From NCBI RefSeq assembly GCF_003611735.1, contig NZ_RAWG01000031.1:1-51098 (forward strand): a stretch of DNA of 51,098 nucleotides. The letters are read 5' to 3'. The notes under the pieces were generated by a model, which had not been told where the DNA came from, searched no databases, and was given only the letters and a program-made list of their open reading frames with translations. This DNA comes from Corallococcus sicarius. Its GTDB lineage: Bacteria; Myxococcota; Myxococcia; Myxococcales; Myxococcaceae. Made by a program: the position numbers and the translations under genes. Below, one piece after another: positions 41,734-51,098 of the stretch (within the stretch, counting starts at the first letter, position 1; every line of letters starts with the position of its first letter).

Positions 41734-43823
41734 CGACGTCCGTGGAGTTCGCGGAGTTCCTCCCCGCATATCTGGCGGAGGTGGATGAGCTGTTGGCGTC
41801 CGCGCAGCGGGACCTGCTCGCGGTGGAGGAGGCCGTGCGCCGGGGGGCGGCCCAGCCCCGCGCCGTGCGCGAGCTGTTCCGCGCCCTGCACACCATCAAG
41901 GGCCTGTCCGCCATGGTGGACGTGGAGCCCATCGTCTCCGTGGCGCACTGGATGGAGACGTCCCTGCGCCTGGCGGATCAGGCCGGAGGCCGCCTGCCCG
42001 AATCCAGCGTGGAGCCGCTGGTGGAGGGGTTGCGCGCCATCGAACAGCGCGTGCGGCAGCTGGGCGCTGGAAAGACGGCGTCGCCCGCGCCGGTGAAGCT
42101 GCTGGAGCGGCTGGAGGCCCTGGGCCCGCACGTGCTGGAGGCGGCGCCCCCTCCGTCCCGGCGCGTGGTGCTGGACGCGGAGGCCGCGTTCGCCTCGAAG
42201 CTGGCGCCGTCGGAGCGCGAGCAACTGGAGGGCGGGCTCGCGGCGGGGCAGCGCGCGGTGCGGCTGGACTTCGTGCCCTCCACCGAGCGCGCCGCCCAGG
42301 GCATCACCATCAACTCCGTGCGCGAGCGCGTGGCGAAGCTCGGCGACATCGTGAAGGTGCTGCCGCTGTCCGGCGCCGCCGCGGGCGGGGCCTCGCTCGC
42401 GTTCGCGCTGCTGCTCATCACCTCTGCGGACGACGCGGTGCTGCTGGACGTGGTGGGCGGGGCTCCCGCCACCGTGCGCTCGCTGGAGGCGGACGCGCCC
42501 GAGGAGCCCGCGGTCGTCCTGGCGCCGCTGCCGGAGACGGCGCTGCTGGCGGCCGCGTCCGTGCCCGGGGCCGTGTCCGAGGACGAGCTGGAGGAGCCGG
42601 AGGTCCGCCGGGGCGGCGGCCTGCTGCGCGTGGAGGTGTCGCGGCTGGACGAGGCCATGGAGTGGCTGGCGGGGCTCGTGGTGAACCGCTCCCGGCTGAC
42701 GCGCGCGGTGGCGGCGCTCACGGCCTCCGGGGCTCCCACGCGCGAATTGACGGCCATCCTCCAGGAGAACGGCCGGCAGCTGCGCGACCTGCGCTCCGCC
42801 ATCCTGCGCCTGCGCATGGTGCGCGTGGGGGACGTGCTGGAGCGGCTGCCCCTGCTGGTGCGCGGGCTGCGCCGCACCACGGGCAAGGCGGTGCGGCTGG
42901 AGCTGGACGTGGGCGACGCGGAGCTGGACAAGGCCGTGGCGGACCGGCTGCTGCCCGCGCTGGTGCACCTGGTGCGCAACGCGGTGGACCACGCGCTGGA
43001 GCTGCCGGAGGAGCGCGTCGCGGCGGGCAAGCCTCCGGAGGGGCTGGTGCACCTGGGCTGCCACGCGCGCTCCAGCGGCCAGCTGGAGATCACCCTGCGC
43101 GACGACGGCCGGGGCGTGGACGCGAAGGCGGTGGCGAAGGCGGCGGACGCGCCCGTGCCGGAGTCGGTGGACGGGCTCCTGGACCTGCTGTGTCGTCCCG
43201 GGCTGTCCACGCGCCGGGAGGCCACGAGCACCAGCGGCCGGGGCATGGGCATGGACATCGTGCGGCGCATCGTCGTGGAGCAGCTGGGCGGCGAACTGCG
43301 CATGGAGACGCGCAAGGGCGCGGGCACCACGTTCACCCTGCGCGTGCCCCTCACGGTGACGCTGGTGGACGCCATCGTCTTTGAATGCGCGGGCCTCAAG
43401 TACGCGGTCGCGGTGGGCACGGTGGAGGAGCTCATCGACGTGGACGCGCTGCGCGTGGTGCGGCCGGCCGGCGCGGACGGCATGGGGCTGGTGGAGCGCC
43501 GGGGCATGGCGGTGCCGCTGCTCGCGCTGGAGCGACTGCTGGACCGCACGGCGCCCGCGCAGGAGGGCGTCAGCCGGGGCGCCAAGGCGCTCATCGTCCG
43601 GCAGCGCGGGGAGCCGGTGGCCTTCGCGGTGGACCGGCTCGTGGGCCAGCAGGAGATCGTCCTGCGTCCCCTGGAGGACCCGCTCGTGCGGGTGCCGGGC
43701 GTGGCGGGCGCCACGGACCTGGGAGATGGCCGGCCCACGCTGGTGTTGGACCTGGGCGCGCTCGGCGCGGCGCACGGGCTTCGCCGCAAGAGCGCGGCGC
43801 GTCCTGGGGAGTGGGTGTCATGA
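41730..43823 (+). CDS. cheA: Chemotaxis histidine kinase CheA
   Basis: A 697-residue CheA. The P1 phosphotransfer domain has LFRALHTIKGLSAM with His54. A variable region of about 180 residues stands where P2 would be. P3 dimerisation and P4 kinase follow: HLVRNAVDHALELP, DDGRGVD, STSGRGMGMDIVRRIV. P5, the CheW-like domain, closes the protein (FECAGLKYAVAVGTVEELIDV, VDRLVGQQEIVLRPL). It would phosphorylate the CheY and CheB of this operon under control of the soluble receptor. The start is GTG 41730, overlapping the cheY stop; the stop overlaps cheW (ATGA). No fused receiver, unlike the FrzE-type kinases of myxobacteria. Confidence 0.93.
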   Translation: MTTSVEFAEFLPAYLAEVDELLASAQRDLLAVEEAVRRGAAQPRAVRELFRALHTIKGLSAMVDVEPIVSVAHWMETSLRLADQAGGRLPESSVEPLVEGLRAIEQRVRQLGAGKTASPAPVKLLERLEALGPHVLEAAPPPSRRVVLDAEAAFASKLAPSEREQLEGGLAAGQRAVRLDFVPSTERAAQGITINSVRERVAKLGDIVKVLPLSGAAAGGASLAFALLLITSADDAVLLDVVGGAPATVRSLEADAPEEPAVVLAPLPETALLAAASVPGAVSEDELEEPEVRRGGGLLRVEVSRLDEAMEWLAGLVVNRSRLTRAVAALTASGAPTRELTAILQENGRQLRDLRSAILRLRMVRVGDVLERLPLLVRGLRRTTGKAVRLELDVGDAELDKAVADRLLPALVHLVRNAVDHALELPEERVAAGKPPEGLVHLGCHARSSGQLEITLRDDGRGVDAKAVAKAADAPVPESVDGLLDLLCRPGLSTRREATSTSGRGMGMDIVRRIVVEQLGGELRMETRKGAGTTFTLRVPLTVTLVDAIVFECAGLKYAVAVGTVEELIDVDALRVVRPAGADGMGLVERRGMAVPLLALERLLDRTAPAQEGVSRGAKALIVRQRGEPVAFAVDRLVGQQEIVLRPLEDPLVRVPGVAGATDLGDGRPTLVLDLGALGAAHGLRRKSAARPGEWVS

Positions 43824-44266
43824 GCGTGCTGCACGTGCTGTTCAAGGTGGACGGGACCGAGTACGCGATGCCCGCGGCAGACGTGGTGCAGATGGAGTCC
43901 TACTCCGGCGCGACGCCGGTGCCGGGCGCGCCGTCCCATGTCGCGGGGCTGGTGCAGGTGCGCGGCCGCGTCATCCCGGTGGTGGATGCCCGCGCCCGCT
44001 TCGGCCTTCCCCCGGGGACGCGCTCGCTGGACTCACGCGTGGTCGTGGGACAGCTGGGGGAGCGCACGGTGGGGCTGCTCGTGGACAGCGCCCGTGAAGT
44101 CCTGAAGTTGGACCCCCGCTCCATCCAACCGCCGCCTCCCATGGTGGTGGAGCGTGCGAAGGGTTTCGTGAAGGCCGTGGCGCAGGTGGGCCCGCGGCTG
44201 GTGATGCTCATCGATTTCCCCCGCGTGGTGGGGGAGGAGACTGCGGATGTCGACGGACAACGGTAG
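43820..44266 (+). CDS. cheW: Chemotaxis coupling protein CheW
   Basis: A 148-residue Che[25 protein letters not shown], then [23 protein letters not shown], and a C-terminal [24 protein letters not shown], the two-subdomain SH3-like pattern. It links the receptor to CheA. The ATG overlaps the cheA stop by four bases. Its 3' end overlaps the receptor gene by 20 bases, so all three proteins are produced in step. Confidence 0.93.
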   Translation: MSVLHVLFKVDGTEYAMPAADVVQMESYSGATPVPGAPSHVAGLVQVRGRVIPVVDARARFGLPPGTRSLDSRVVVGQLGERTVGLLVDSAREVLKLDPRSIQPPPPMVVERAKGFVKAVAQVGPRLVMLIDFPRVVGEETADVDGQR

Positions 44267-46790
44267 CAGCGCCCCTCGCCTGGACGACGCACGCGCGCTG
44301 GCCGAGCGCACGGCCCTCAAGGTGGAGGAGAGCGCCGGGCTGGTGCAGTCCACGGAGCAGCTCGCGGCGCGGCTCGCTTCGGCGGGCAACGAGCAGGCGG
44401 CGTCGGGGGAGCAGGTGCGCACCGCCATTGAATCGGTGGCCGCCCAGGTGGAGGAGACGAGCGCCGCGGTGCAGTCCATGGTGCGCAGCCAGCGCGCCAT
44501 GAGCGAGGCGTCCCGGGGCGTGCAGCAGGAGGCGGAGGCCACCGCGGGCGCGATGCAGGAGGTGGCCGCGTCGGTGGCCAGCGTGCGCAAGGACGCCTCG
44601 GTGCTCGCCGTGTCCGCGGACGCGACGGCCTCCACGGTGGAGGAGGTGGCGCGCTCGGTGAAGGGCGTGAGCGCCAACGCGGAGGAGCTGGCCGCCTCCA
44701 GCGAGGAGCTGCTCGCGAGCGTGCAGGAGATGAACGCCACCGTGGAGGACCTGGTGGTGCGCAACCAGACGAGCGCCGCCACCACCGAAGAGGTGGCCGC
44801 CACCATCGAGGAGATGTCCAAGGGCATCACCCGGCTGTCGTCGGACGCGCAGGGCGTGGGCGAGCGCATGGGGCAGGTGTCCGGCGCCGTCGTCACCCTG
44901 GGCAAGGCGCTCAATGAAGTCTCGCGCGACGCGGCCAGCATGGCCTCCAGCGTGGAGGAGACGGCCTCCACCACGGAGCAGGTCGCGCGCAGCGTGCGCG
45001 GCGTGGCCGAGCACGCGCGGGCCCTGGAGACGCACGTGGACTCCACCGCGTCCACGGTGCAGGAGGTGGCCGCCAGCGTGGAGGAGGTGGCCGCCACGTC
45101 GGAGAAGAACGCGGCCGTGGTGGACGCCAACGCGGCCACCATCGAACAGCTGGCGCGCTCCGCCCAGGCGGTGGCCCGCGCCGCGGAGAGCATCAACAGC
45201 CTGGCGTCCACCAGCGCCGGCGCGTCCGCGCAGCTGGAGACGTCCACCCGCCGCGCGGCGCAGATGACGGAAGAGGCGCGGATGGCCGCCGAGCGCGTGG
45301 GTACGAGCGCGCGCGAGGGCGGCGCCACGGTGGCGCGCTCCATCGCCGGCTTTGGCCGCATCCGGCAGTCCATCGTGGAGTCGTCCGGGGTGATGAAGGA
45401 GATGGGCCGGCGCGCTGAAGAGATTGGCGACATCGTCCAGACCATCAACCTCATCGCGGACCGCACGAACCTCCTGTCCCTCAACGCCAGCATCGAGGCG
45501 GCGCGGGCGGGGGAGCACGGCCGCGGCTTCGCGGTGGTGGCGGAGGAGATCCGCGCCCTGGCGGACCGCGCGGCGGCGGCGAGCGCGGACGTGGCCAAGA
45601 TCGTCCGGGGCCTGCAGACGACGTCGCGCGAGGCGGCGGCCGCCACGGGCGAGGGCGTGCGCGCGGCGGATGAAGGCGCGGCGCTGGCAGGGGACGCGGA
45701 GAAGGCGCTGGGCACCATCCTCAAGGGCGTGGAGGAGCTGGGCCAGAACGTGCGCGAGGCGTCGCGCGCGTCGGCGGAGCAGGTGCAGGCGGTGCAGGCG
45801 CTGGCCCAGTCCACCGCGAAGGTGAGCGAGCAGGGGCGCGTCATCGCGTTGTCCGCGACGGAGCAGGCGCAGGCCGCGCAGGCGCTGGCCCAGGGCGGCT
45901 CGGAGATGCGGCGCATGGCGCGGCAGACCACCCAGGCCACCGCGGACCAGGCCAAGGCGCTGCGCGAGGCGGTGCGCTCCAACACCCAGCTGTCGGAGGT
46001 GGCGGAGAAGGTGTCGCGCGCGATGCAGGAGCAGGCCGCGGCGGCCACGGACCTGGCGAAGAACGCGGTGCAGATGCGGCAACTGGTGCAGGGCGTGAGC
46101 GGCGCGGTGGCCGCGCAGGGCCAGCAGGTGGCCGCCCTGGGCGTGGTGGCGCAGGAGGTGACGTCCTCCACCCAGCGCGCGCTCACCGGCATCGCGGAGC
46201 AGGCCAAGGCCGCGCAGGAGGTGGCGCGCGCCATGGACAACGCGCGCAAGGAGGTGGCCCAGTCCACGCGGGCCATGGTGGAGCAGGGCCGCGCCCTCAA
46301 GCAGGGCGAGGTGGCCACCCGCCAGGTGGCGAAGCTCGCGCAGGAGGTGACGCGCGCCACGGAGGAGCAGTCCCAGGCGCTGTCCACGCTGGTGCGCGGC
46401 GCGGAGGAGGTGCGCCGGGTGGCGAGGACGACGTCGCGCGCGCTGGACGAGCAGACGGAGGCCCTGGCCGCACTCACCACCTCCGCCAGCAAGCAGGCCA
46501 TGGGCGTGGCGGCCGTGGCCCGGGCCGCGCAGGAGCAGTCCACGGTGACCGAGCAGGTGGGGCGGTCGGTGGAGGAGATGCGCGGGCGCTCGCGGGAGAT
46601 CGCCGTGACCACGGCCCAGCAGGCGCGCACCACCGCCATCACCGCCCAGGAGGTGAAGGAGGTGGCGGCCCGGCTGGGGCAGCTCGCGAAGCTTCAGGGT
46701 GAGCAGGTGGAGGGGCTGTCCCACCTGACCGGATTGCTGGGCGGCAAGGACGCGAACGCGTCCCGGGCCCCCCGGGAGCAGAAGGCGTGA
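44247..46790 (+). CDS. Cytoplasmic methyl-accepting chemotaxis protein, centrally symmetric coiled coil
   Basis: An 847-residue receptor without any transmembrane segment or recognisable ligand-binding domain. Nearly the whole sequence is Ala/Glu/Val/Ser-rich heptad-like helix ([31 protein letters not shown]). The conserved signalling tip [21 protein letters not shown], with [12 protein letters not shown], places the tip Glu at residue 423, so 422 residues precede and 424 follow it. The protein is thus one antiparallel hairpin with arms of about 60 heptads, far longer than the roughly 20 per arm of usual receptors. Candidate methylation pairs (Glu/Gln-rich EE, QE sites) occur on both arms. 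It overlaps cheW and the HEAT gene. The signal may come from a bound protein. Confidence 0.9.
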   Translation: MSTDNGSSAPRLDDARALAERTALKVEESAGLVQSTEQLAARLASAGNEQAASGEQVRTAIESVAAQVEETSAAVQSMVRSQRAMSEASRGVQQEAEATAGAMQEVAASVASVRKDASVLAVSADATASTVEEVARSVKGVSANAEELAASSEELLASVQEMNATVEDLVVRNQTSAATTEEVAATIEEMSKGITRLSSDAQGVGERMGQVSGAVVTLGKALNEVSRDAASMASSVEETASTTEQVARSVRGVAEHARALETHVDSTASTVQEVAASVEEVAATSEKNAAVVDANAATIEQLARSAQAVARAAESINSLASTSAGASAQLETSTRRAAQMTEEARMAAERVGTSAREGGATVARSIAGFGRIRQSIVESSGVMKEMGRRAEEIGDIVQTINLIADRTNLLSLNASIEAARAGEHGRGFAVVAEEIRALADRAAAASADVAKIVRGLQTTSREAAAATGEGVRAADEGAALAGDAEKALGTILKGVEELGQNVREASRASAEQVQAVQALAQSTAKVSEQGRVIALSATEQAQAAQALAQGGSEMRRMARQTTQATADQAKALREAVRSNTQLSEVAEKVSRAMQEQAAAATDLAKNAVQMRQLVQGVSGAVAAQGQQVAALGVVAQEVTSSTQRALTGIAEQAKAAQEVARAMDNARKEVAQSTRAMVEQGRALKQGEVATRQVAKLAQEVTRATEEQSQALSTLVRGAEEVRRVARTTSRALDEQTEALAALTTSASKQAMGVAAVARAAQEQSTVTEQVGRSVEEMRGRSREIAVTTAQQARTTAITAQEVKEVAARLGQLAKLQGEQVEGLSHLTGLLGGKDANASRAPREQKA

Positions 46791-49159
46791 CGATGAGCTC
46801 GACCGCAAGACAACACCCCCTCTCCCTCTCCGCGGACGACCGCGCGCGGGTGGAGGAGGTGGAGCAGCTGGCACGCCAGGGGGCCGCGAACCTGCCCGCG
46901 CTGGTGGCCGGGCTGGACACGTCCAGCTGGGCCGTGCGCCGCGCCGTGGTGTCCGCGCTGGCGCGCCTGGGCACCCCCGCGGTGAAGCCGCTGTGCGACG
47001 TGCTGTGCCACCGGCGGGACAACGAGGCGCGCATCGCCGCCGCGGTGGACGCGCTCGTGGCCGCCACCGGCGACGTGGAGGGGCCCGTGGAGGTCCTGGG
47101 GGATGACCCCAACCCGGCCATCGTCTGTGACGCCGCCCAGGTGCTGGGCCGCCGCCGCAGCCGCCAGTCCGTGCCGCTGCTGGCGCGGCTCACCGTGCAC
47201 GAGGACGACAACGTGGCGGTGGCCGCCATCGAAGCGCTGGGCCGCATTGGCGGCGGCGCGGCGGTGGACGCGCTGCTGGCCTCGCTGGGCAGCGGCAACT
47301 TCTTCCGCATCTTCCCCGCCATCGACGTGCTGGGCCGCTCGGGTGACCCCACGGTGGTGCCGGCGCTGATGGCCCTGCTGTCGGATCCGTTCTACGTCCT
47401 GGAGGCCGCGCGCGCCCTGGGCCGCACCGGCCAGGAGGCCGCGGTGCCGGCGCTCCTGGGCCTCTTGCAGCGGGGCAACGACGCGGTGGTGCGCGTGGCG
47501 GCGGTGGCGCTGGTGGAGATCCACGACGCGCAGGTGCAGCGCTTCGGCGGCGCGCGCATGGTGCCGTCGGTGCTGCGCTCCGGTTCCTCGGAGTCCCAGC
47601 CCACCGGGCGCAGGCTGGCCCACGTCATCACGGGCGCGGACGCGGGGGAGAAGACCGCGGTGGCGCGGCTGTTGGGCTGGGTGGGCGGCGCGGACGCGGC
47701 GGTGGGGCTGCTCAAGCTGCTGGACTCGCAGGATTTGGGCGTGTCGCGCGCGGCGGCGGCGGCGCTGGGAGAGCTGGGCGCGGAGGCGGACGCGCAGATC
47801 CTCCAGGCGCTGCGCGAGGGTGACAGCACGCGGCGGCGGGTGCTGCTGCCGCTCGTGGGCCGCAGGGCCGCGGCGGTGCCGGACGTGCTGCTGTGCCTGG
47901 AGGACCGGGACGCGATGGTGCGCGCGCTGGCGGCGGAGACGCTGTCGCGCATTGGCGACACGTCCGCGGTGCCCGCCCTCTTCGCGCGGCTGTCGGACGA
48001 GGACCCGCGCGTGGCGCAGGCGGTGGTGGGCGCCATCCAGTCGCTGGGCAGCGAGGCGACGGAGACCCTGGCGCTGGAGGCGGCGCGCTCGCCGGACACG
48101 CGCCAGCGGCGCGCGGCGCTGCGCATCGTGGCCTACTTCGGCTACCCGCGCGGCCTGGACGCGCTGCTGTTGGCCATGCGGGACCCGGACGAGCGGCTGC
48201 GCGACGCGGCCATCTACGGCCTGCCCTTCATCGACGACCCGCGCGCGGTGGACGCGCTGCTGGCCGCCGCCACCCATGAATCCGAGCGCACGCGCGCCAC
48301 GGCCATGCGCGCGCTGGGCCAGACGGACAAGCAGGCGCGCATCACCTCCACGCTCTTGGGCGGCCTGAACGACCGCGACCCGTGGGTGCGCTACTACGCG
48401 TGCCAGTCGCTGGGGAAGCTCAACGAGGAGGCGGCCGCGGACGCCATCGTCGCGCTGGCCAACGACGACGCGGGCCAGGTGCGCGTGGCGGTGGTGGACG
48501 CGCTGGCGCACCTGCACACGGAGAGCGCCATGGCGGCGCTGCGCCGGGCGGCCTCGTCGGCGGACGCGGACGTGCGCCGCGCGGCGCTGCTGGGGCTGGG
48601 CGTGGCCCGGCGGCAGGACGCGCTGCCGGTGCTGCTGGAGGCGGTGGGTTCAGAGGACCCGGCCACGCGGCTCGTCGCGCTGTCGGCGGTGGCGGAGTAC
48701 GACGCGCCGGAGACGCTGCCCGCGCTCTTGCGCGCGGCGGGGGACCGGGACGACGGCGTGCGCAGCGCGGCGGTGGGCTTCCTCGCCACGCGCACCGGAC
48801 TGCACGCCACCCAGGCGCTGGTGTCGCTGCTGGGGGACGTGATGCTGCGCGAGCAGGTGGTGGGCGCGCTGGCGCTGCCGGTGGACGGGCGGCTGCCGGG
48901 GTTGCTGGCGGCGCTGGAGGCGGCGGACGACGCCACCGCGCCCCTGCTGGTGGCGGCGCTCGCGCGCATGCGCCGGGCGGACGCGAGGGCGGCGCTGATG
49001 CAGGCCCTGGTGGGCGCGAGCCCCGCCGGGCGGCGGGCGGCGGCCCCCGCGGTGGCGGCGCTGGGCACGGTGGAGGCGCGCGAGACGCTGGACCGGGTGG
49101 CCCACCGCGACGAGGACGCCGACGTGCGGCGTGCCTGCCTGCTGGCGCTGGGCCGCTGA
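46787..49159 (+). CDS. HEAT-repeat protein of the chemosensory operon
   Basis: A 790-residue solenoid of about 22-25 HEAT (PBS-lyase-like) repeats, each near 31 residues. Typical units: [76 protein letters not shown]. No catalytic domain or signal peptide, so a cytoplasmic binding scaffold. The start is GTG 46787, overlapping the receptor stop (GTGA); ATG 46793 with AGAAGG upstream is equally possible. HEAT proteins are not part of standard chemotaxis sets. Its place between receptor and cheR suggests that it brings a signal to the sensor-less receptor or is a target of CheY. As I recall, the M. xanthus Che7 system also has a HEAT-repeat partner (Cpc7); orthology is not tested. Confidence 0.9.
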   Translation: MTMSSTARQHPLSLSADDRARVEEVEQLARQGAANLPALVAGLDTSSWAVRRAVVSALARLGTPAVKPLCDVLCHRRDNEARIAAAVDALVAATGDVEGPVEVLGDDPNPAIVCDAAQVLGRRRSRQSVPLLARLTVHEDDNVAVAAIEALGRIGGGAAVDALLASLGSGNFFRIFPAIDVLGRSGDPTVVPALMALLSDPFYVLEAARALGRTGQEAAVPALLGLLQRGNDAVVRVAAVALVEIHDAQVQRFGGARMVPSVLRSGSSESQPTGRRLAHVITGADAGEKTAVARLLGWVGGADAAVGLLKLLDSQDLGVSRAAAAALGELGAEADAQILQALREGDSTRRRVLLPLVGRRAAAVPDVLLCLEDRDAMVRALAAETLSRIGDTSAVPALFARLSDEDPRVAQAVVGAIQSLGSEATETLALEAARSPDTRQRRAALRIVAYFGYPRGLDALLLAMRDPDERLRDAAIYGLPFIDDPRAVDALLAAATHESERTRATAMRALGQTDKQARITSTLLGGLNDRDPWVRYYACQSLGKLNEEAAADAIVALANDDAGQVRVAVVDALAHLHTESAMAALRRAASSADADVRRAALLGLGVARRQDALPVLLEAVGSEDPATRLVALSAVAEYDAPETLPALLRAAGDRDDGVRSAAVGFLATRTGLHATQALVSLLGDVMLREQVVGALALPVDGRLPGLLAALEAADDATAPLLVAALARMRRADARAALMQALVGASPAGRRAAAPAVAALGTVEARETLDRVAHRDEDADVRRACLLALGR

Positions 49160-49172
49160 GGCGCTCCTGACC

Positions 49173-49994
49173 ATGAGCGCGCTGCCGTTGTCCCCGCAGG
49201 TCTTCTCCATCCTGACGATGCTCATCGAGCAGCGCTCCGGGCTGCACTACGGCCCGGAGGACCGGGACCTGCTGTCGGAGAAGGTGTCCGCGCGCGCGCT
49301 GGACGCGGGCTTCGACTCGCTGCTCGACTACTACTACTTCCTCCGCTACGACCCGAAGGGGCCCGCGGCGCTGGACGCGCTGGTGGACTCGCTGCTGGTG
49401 CATGAGACGTACTTCTTCCGCGAGTCCCAGGCGCTGGAGGCGCTGGTGGAGGAGGTGCTGGTGCCCCGGGCGCGTGCCGGCCAGAAGCCCCGGGTGTGGT
49501 GCGCGGCCTGCGCCACCGGCGAGGAGCCCCTCACGCTGGCCATGATGCTGGATGCCCGGGGTGTGCTCGGGGACGTGTCGCTCCTGGCCACCGACCTGAG
49601 CCCCCGGGCGCTGGAGCGGGCGAAGGCGGGGGAATACAACCTGCGCTGTCTGCGCGCGCTGCCCAAGGGCGTGGAGGGCCGCTGGCTGGACGTCGTGGGG
49701 GGCCGTCCGCGCGTGCGCCCGGAGCTGGTGACGAAGGTGGAGTGGCGGCAGCTGAACCTGATGGAGGGTGCAAGCTACCCGGAGCCGGAAACCTTTGACG
49801 CCATCCTGTGCCGCAATGTGCTCATCTACTTCAAGGACGACACCGCGCGGCGCGTGGTGGACGACCTGACCCGGGTGCTCAAACCCGGGGGGCACCTGCT
49901 GGTGGGCACGTCGGAGTCCCTGATGCGTTTCGGTACAGCGCTGCACTGCGAGGAGCGCCGCGGCGCGTTCTTCTACAGCAAGGCGGCTCCATGA
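49173..49994 (+). CDS. cheR: Chemotaxis protein methyltransferase CheR
   Basis: A 273-residue S-adenosylmethionine-dependent methyltransferase that adds methyl groups to receptor glutamates. The N-terminal helical domain recognises the receptor. The catalytic part shows HETYFFRE, the SAM site VWCAACATGEEPLTLAM, LLATDLSPRALERAK, DAILCRNVLIYF and LKPGGHLLVGTSESL, all characteristic. ATG 49173 lies 13 bases after the HEAT stop. Its own stop overlaps the cheB start (ATGA). The receptor lacks an obvious C-terminal NWETF-type tether peptide, so CheR probably binds the helical body directly. Confidence 0.93.
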   Translation: MSALPLSPQVFSILTMLIEQRSGLHYGPEDRDLLSEKVSARALDAGFDSLLDYYYFLRYDPKGPAALDALVDSLLVHETYFFRESQALEALVEEVLVPRARAGQKPRVWCAACATGEEPLTLAMMLDARGVLGDVSLLATDLSPRALERAKAGEYNLRCLRALPKGVEGRWLDVVGGRPRVRPELVTKVEWRQLNLMEGASYPEPETFDAILCRNVLIYFKDDTARRVVDDLTRVLKPGGHLLVGTSESLMRFGTALHCEERRGAFFYSKAAP

Positions 49995-51040
49995 CGGGCT
50001 CGCCTCGCTTGCGCGTGCTGGTGGTGGACGACTCGGCGTTCGCGCGCAAGGTGCTGCGCAAGGTGCTGTCCGACGCGCCGGGCATCGAGGTGGTGGGCAC
50101 CGCGCGCGACGGGCTGGACGCGCTGGAGCGGATGGTGGAGTTCAAGCCGGACGTCATCACCCTGGACCTGGTGATGCCGGCCCTGGACGGCCTGGGCCTG
50201 TTGCGCGCGCTGGCCGGCATGCCGGACGCGCCGCGCGTGGTGGTGGTGAGCAGCGCCGGCACGGACAGCGAGCTGGCGGTGGCCGCGCTCCAGGCGGGCG
50301 CGGTGGACCTGGTGCACAAGCCCACGGCGCTCGCCACCGAGCGGCTCTACGAGCTGGGCGCGGAGCTGGTGGCGAAGGTGCTCATCGCGGGCCACGCCAC
50401 GCCGCACTACACAGAAGAGGTGGCGCGGGACGCCGCCCTCCGCGCCGCGCGCACCAGTGGGGTCACGCCGTCCACGAAGCTCCTGGCGGTGGGCACGTCC
50501 ACGGGCGGCCCGCAGGCGCTGACGCGGCTCTTGTCGGTGCTGCCCGCGGACTTCCCCGCGCCGGTGGTGCTCGCGCTGCACATCCCCGCCGGCTACACGG
50601 AGGCGGTGGCCAAGCGGCTCAACGCGCTGAGCGCGCTGGAGGTGCTGGAGGCGAGCGATGGCATGGAGATCATCCCGGGGCGCGCGGTGCTGGCGCGTGC
50701 GGGGATGCACCTGAAGCTGGAGCGGCACGGCGCGCTGGACCTCGTGCGCCTGGACCGCCAGCCCGCGCACACCGCGCACCACCCTTCGGTGGACGTGCTC
50801 TTCGAGAGCGTGGCGGCGGGGTGGGGCCGGGACGCCGTGGCCCTGGTGCTCACCGGCATGGGCGAGGACGGGCTCGTGGGCGCGCGCGCGGTGCACGCCG
50901 CGGGCGGCGTGGTGCTCACGGAGGCGGAGTCGTCCTGCGTGGTGTACGGCATGCCGCGCGTGGTGAAGGAGGCAGGCCTGTCCAACGGCAGCGCGCCGCT
51001 GGAGGACCTGATGCCGCTCATCTCCCGCTACATCTCCTGA
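49991..51040 (+). CDS. cheB: Protein-glutamate methylesterase CheB
   Basis: A 349-residue two-domain CheB. The receiver has VVDDSAFARK, phospho-Asp59 in ITLDLVMPALDG, Ser in VVVSSAGT and Lys in LVHKPTA. The methylesterase domain carries the catalytic Ser in GTSTGGPQAL, His in LHIPAGYT and Asp in TGMGEDG, and ends with DLMPLISRYI. It removes or deamidates receptor side groups when phosphorylated by CheA, closing the adaptation loop with CheR. The ATG overlaps the cheR stop. It is the last gene visible of the operon; a hairpin follows. Confidence 0.93.
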   Translation: MTGSPRLRVLVVDDSAFARKVLRKVLSDAPGIEVVGTARDGLDALERMVEFKPDVITLDLVMPALDGLGLLRALAGMPDAPRVVVVSSAGTDSELAVAALQAGAVDLVHKPTALATERLYELGAELVAKVLIAGHATPHYTEEVARDAALRAARTSGVTPSTKLLAVGTSTGGPQALTRLLSVLPADFPAPVVLALHIPAGYTEAVAKRLNALSALEVLEASDGMEIIPGRAVLARAGMHLKLERHGALDLVRLDRQPAHTAHHPSVDVLFESVAAGWGRDAVALVLTGMGEDGLVGARAVHAAGGVVLTEAESSCVVYGMPRVVKEAGLSNGSAPLEDLMPLISRYIS

Positions 51041-51064
51041 GCGGGAAACCGGCTGAGCGGGAAG

Positions 51065-51083
51065 CGGCCCTGCTTCAGGGCTG
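51065..51083 (+). terminator. Hairpin after cheB
   Basis: An 8-bp stem, CGGCCCTG / CAGGGCTG (one G-T pair), with a three-base loop, 24 bases after the cheB stop. No T tract is visible before the window ends, so termination here is likely but not certain. Confidence 0.45.
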
Positions 51084-51098
51084 GTGCGCGGGCGGCGG

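Noticed and set aside
44033-46874. Two long minus-strand open frames (Ser/Ala-rich and His/Gly/Leu-rich) opposite the chemoreceptor gene
   Set aside because: Composition mirrors the Ala/Glu/Val-rich receptor codons; no ribosome binding sites, domains or signal peptides.

Overview
The window looks like myxobacterial chromosome (order Myxococcales, most likely a Corallococcus or Myxococcus relative). The reasons are very high GC with strong third-position GC, lipoproteins with myxobacterial low-complexity linkers and Cys-rich tails, TIGR02269/DUF2380-type and Imm52-type polymorphic toxin/immunity genes, and a great excess of PAS/receiver histidine kinases. The genus is inference. No tRNA, rRNA, CRISPR array, transposase or replication origin was seen.

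Layout. 1-2.9 kb: the main part of a TonB-domain-fused TonB-dependent receptor, its 5' end beyond the window, preceded by an out-of-frame copy of part of itself. 3-5.8 kb: a PAS histidine kinase and a pentapeptide-repeat lipoprotein. 5.9-8.1 kb: a polymorphic-toxin lipoprotein with a coupled immunity gene, preceded by a small exported-protein frame interrupted at a run of seven G. 8.2-9.5 kb: a VOC-ArsR-SRPBCC operon under a near-ideal inverted-repeat operator. 9.5-16.7 kb: three large surface proteins (RCC1 double propeller, SBBP/VWD protein, ChaN/EreA-like lipoprotein). 16.8-20.3 kb: a four-gene overlapping operon of an outer-membrane protein with a Cys cluster, a lipoprotein, a RegB-type redox kinase and a RegA-type regulator. 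20.5-25.7 kb: DoxX, a metallophosphoesterase, a propeller lipoprotein, a small exported protein with a textbook terminator, a receiver and a Fur-family regulator.

26-41.2 kb: a dense signalling array of four large receiver/PAS/GAF kinases, one NtrB-like hybrid kinase and stand-alone receivers, several of them degenerate. It is interrupted at 32.7-35.6 kb by an orphan Imm52 immunity gene with a possible toxin stump, a truncated duplicate of a neighbouring kinase's ATPase domain, and a second toxin/immunity-like pair. The ATPase duplicate and the intact kinase are direct repeats flanking this second pair, which points to a recombination hotspot for kin-discrimination cassettes.

41.3-51.0 kb: a complete, translationally coupled chemosensory operon (cheY-cheA-cheW-mcp-HEAT-cheR-cheB). 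Its receptor is wholly cytoplasmic, and the conserved hairpin tip lies almost exactly at the middle of the protein, so the protein appears to be one very long symmetric coiled-coil hairpin without a sensor domain. A HEAT-repeat protein sits between receptor and methyltransferase and probably supplies an input or output partner.
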